From Desulfocapsaceae bacterium (GTDB lineage: Bacteria; Desulfobacterota; Desulfobulbia; Desulfobulbales; Desulfocapsaceae): a stretch of DNA of 41,050 nt. The stretch covers positions 1-41,050 of the forward strand of contig JAQVER010000028.1 of assembly GCA_028697885.1 (NCBI GenBank), written 5' to 3'. Numbering within the stretch: the first letter of the stretch is position 1; each line of letters begins with the position of its first letter. This document shows positions 40,992-41,050 of the stretch, piece after piece. Below the pieces are notes generated by a model, which saw only the letters and a program-made list of their open reading frames with translations, had not been told where the DNA came from and made no database searches. The position numbers and the translations under genes are program-made.

Positions 40992-41050
40992 ATTCGGCGG
41001 CGTCCTACTCTCCCACATAGTCACCCATGCAGTACCATTGGCGCAGAAGA
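40992..41050 (-). rRNA. rrf: 5S ribosomal RNA, 3' part (runs off the window)
   Basis: The minus strand reads GCCAATGGTACTGCATGGGT, then GTGGGAGAGTAGGACGCCGCC at its end, the conserved 3' half of bacterial 5S rRNA. The gene continues beyond the right edge, so an rRNA operon probably lies there. The exact 3' end near 40992 is approximate. Confidence 0.93.

Noticed and set aside
1..41050. CRISPR array
   Set aside because: No regularly spaced short direct repeats; the only repeats are attC sites, terminators and the three partial gene copies.

Overview
The window looks like a chromosome segment from a motile, redox-versatile Desulfobacterota (deltaproteobacterial) bacterium, most likely near the Desulfobulbales. 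This is inferred from the multiheme and monoheme c-type cytochromes, a heme plus hemerythrin GGDEF sensor, abundant c-di-GMP genes, fliW, and the 4.5S RNA-dnaX-ybaB-recR order. It is not a sequence-database assignment.

Layout. 0-3.6 kb (minus strand): the 5' end of thrS, tRNA-Val(GAC), and recR, ybaB and dnaX behind the SRP 4.5S RNA. dnaX carries an A10 slippery run. 3.7-10.2 kb: a CPA2/Kef-type antiporter, a membrane GT2 glycosyltransferase, a tandem DUF1566 protein, thiol peroxidase (tpx) and the pseudokinase AMPylase selO. 10.4-18.5 kb: an AT-rich run of small plus-strand genes separated by integron attC-like recombination sites. No integron integrase is present in the window, so this is a CALIN (cluster of attC sites lacking intI). 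Its cassettes encode an OLD-like ATPase with a possible C-terminal HEPN motif, a HIRAN-domain protein, a stand-alone Hsp70 substrate-binding-domain homologue, a T5orf172/GIY-YIG protein, a DUF3795 protein, a stand-alone MreB N-terminal-half homologue, a gamma-glutamylcyclotransferase-like protein and several small membrane proteins. 18.6-28.8 kb: an accessory zone with IS1182- and IS3-type transposase remnants, two GGDEF proteins, one EAL protein, a GNAT, a WbuC cupin, cytochromes c, a YhcH-family protein, and tRNA-Ser(GGA) with a decayed copy of its 3' end and terminator 4.7 kb away. 28.8-41 kb: tadA, an M3 oligoendopeptidase, a chimeric trpA remnant, a secreted ankyrin-repeat protein, trpBA, fliW, a GalT/HIT-like protein overlapping rsmI, an SO_0444-type metal permease, and the 3' end of a 5S rRNA gene from a minus-strand rRNA operon.

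Two themes stand out. First, the cassette array carries stand-alone halves of the Hsp70 and MreB/actin machines together with a candidate defence ATPase. Second, in three places an accessory gene or gene group lies between a functional gene and a degraded partial copy of it (wbuC/EAL, tRNA-Ser/cytochrome-sensor block, trpA/ankyrin).
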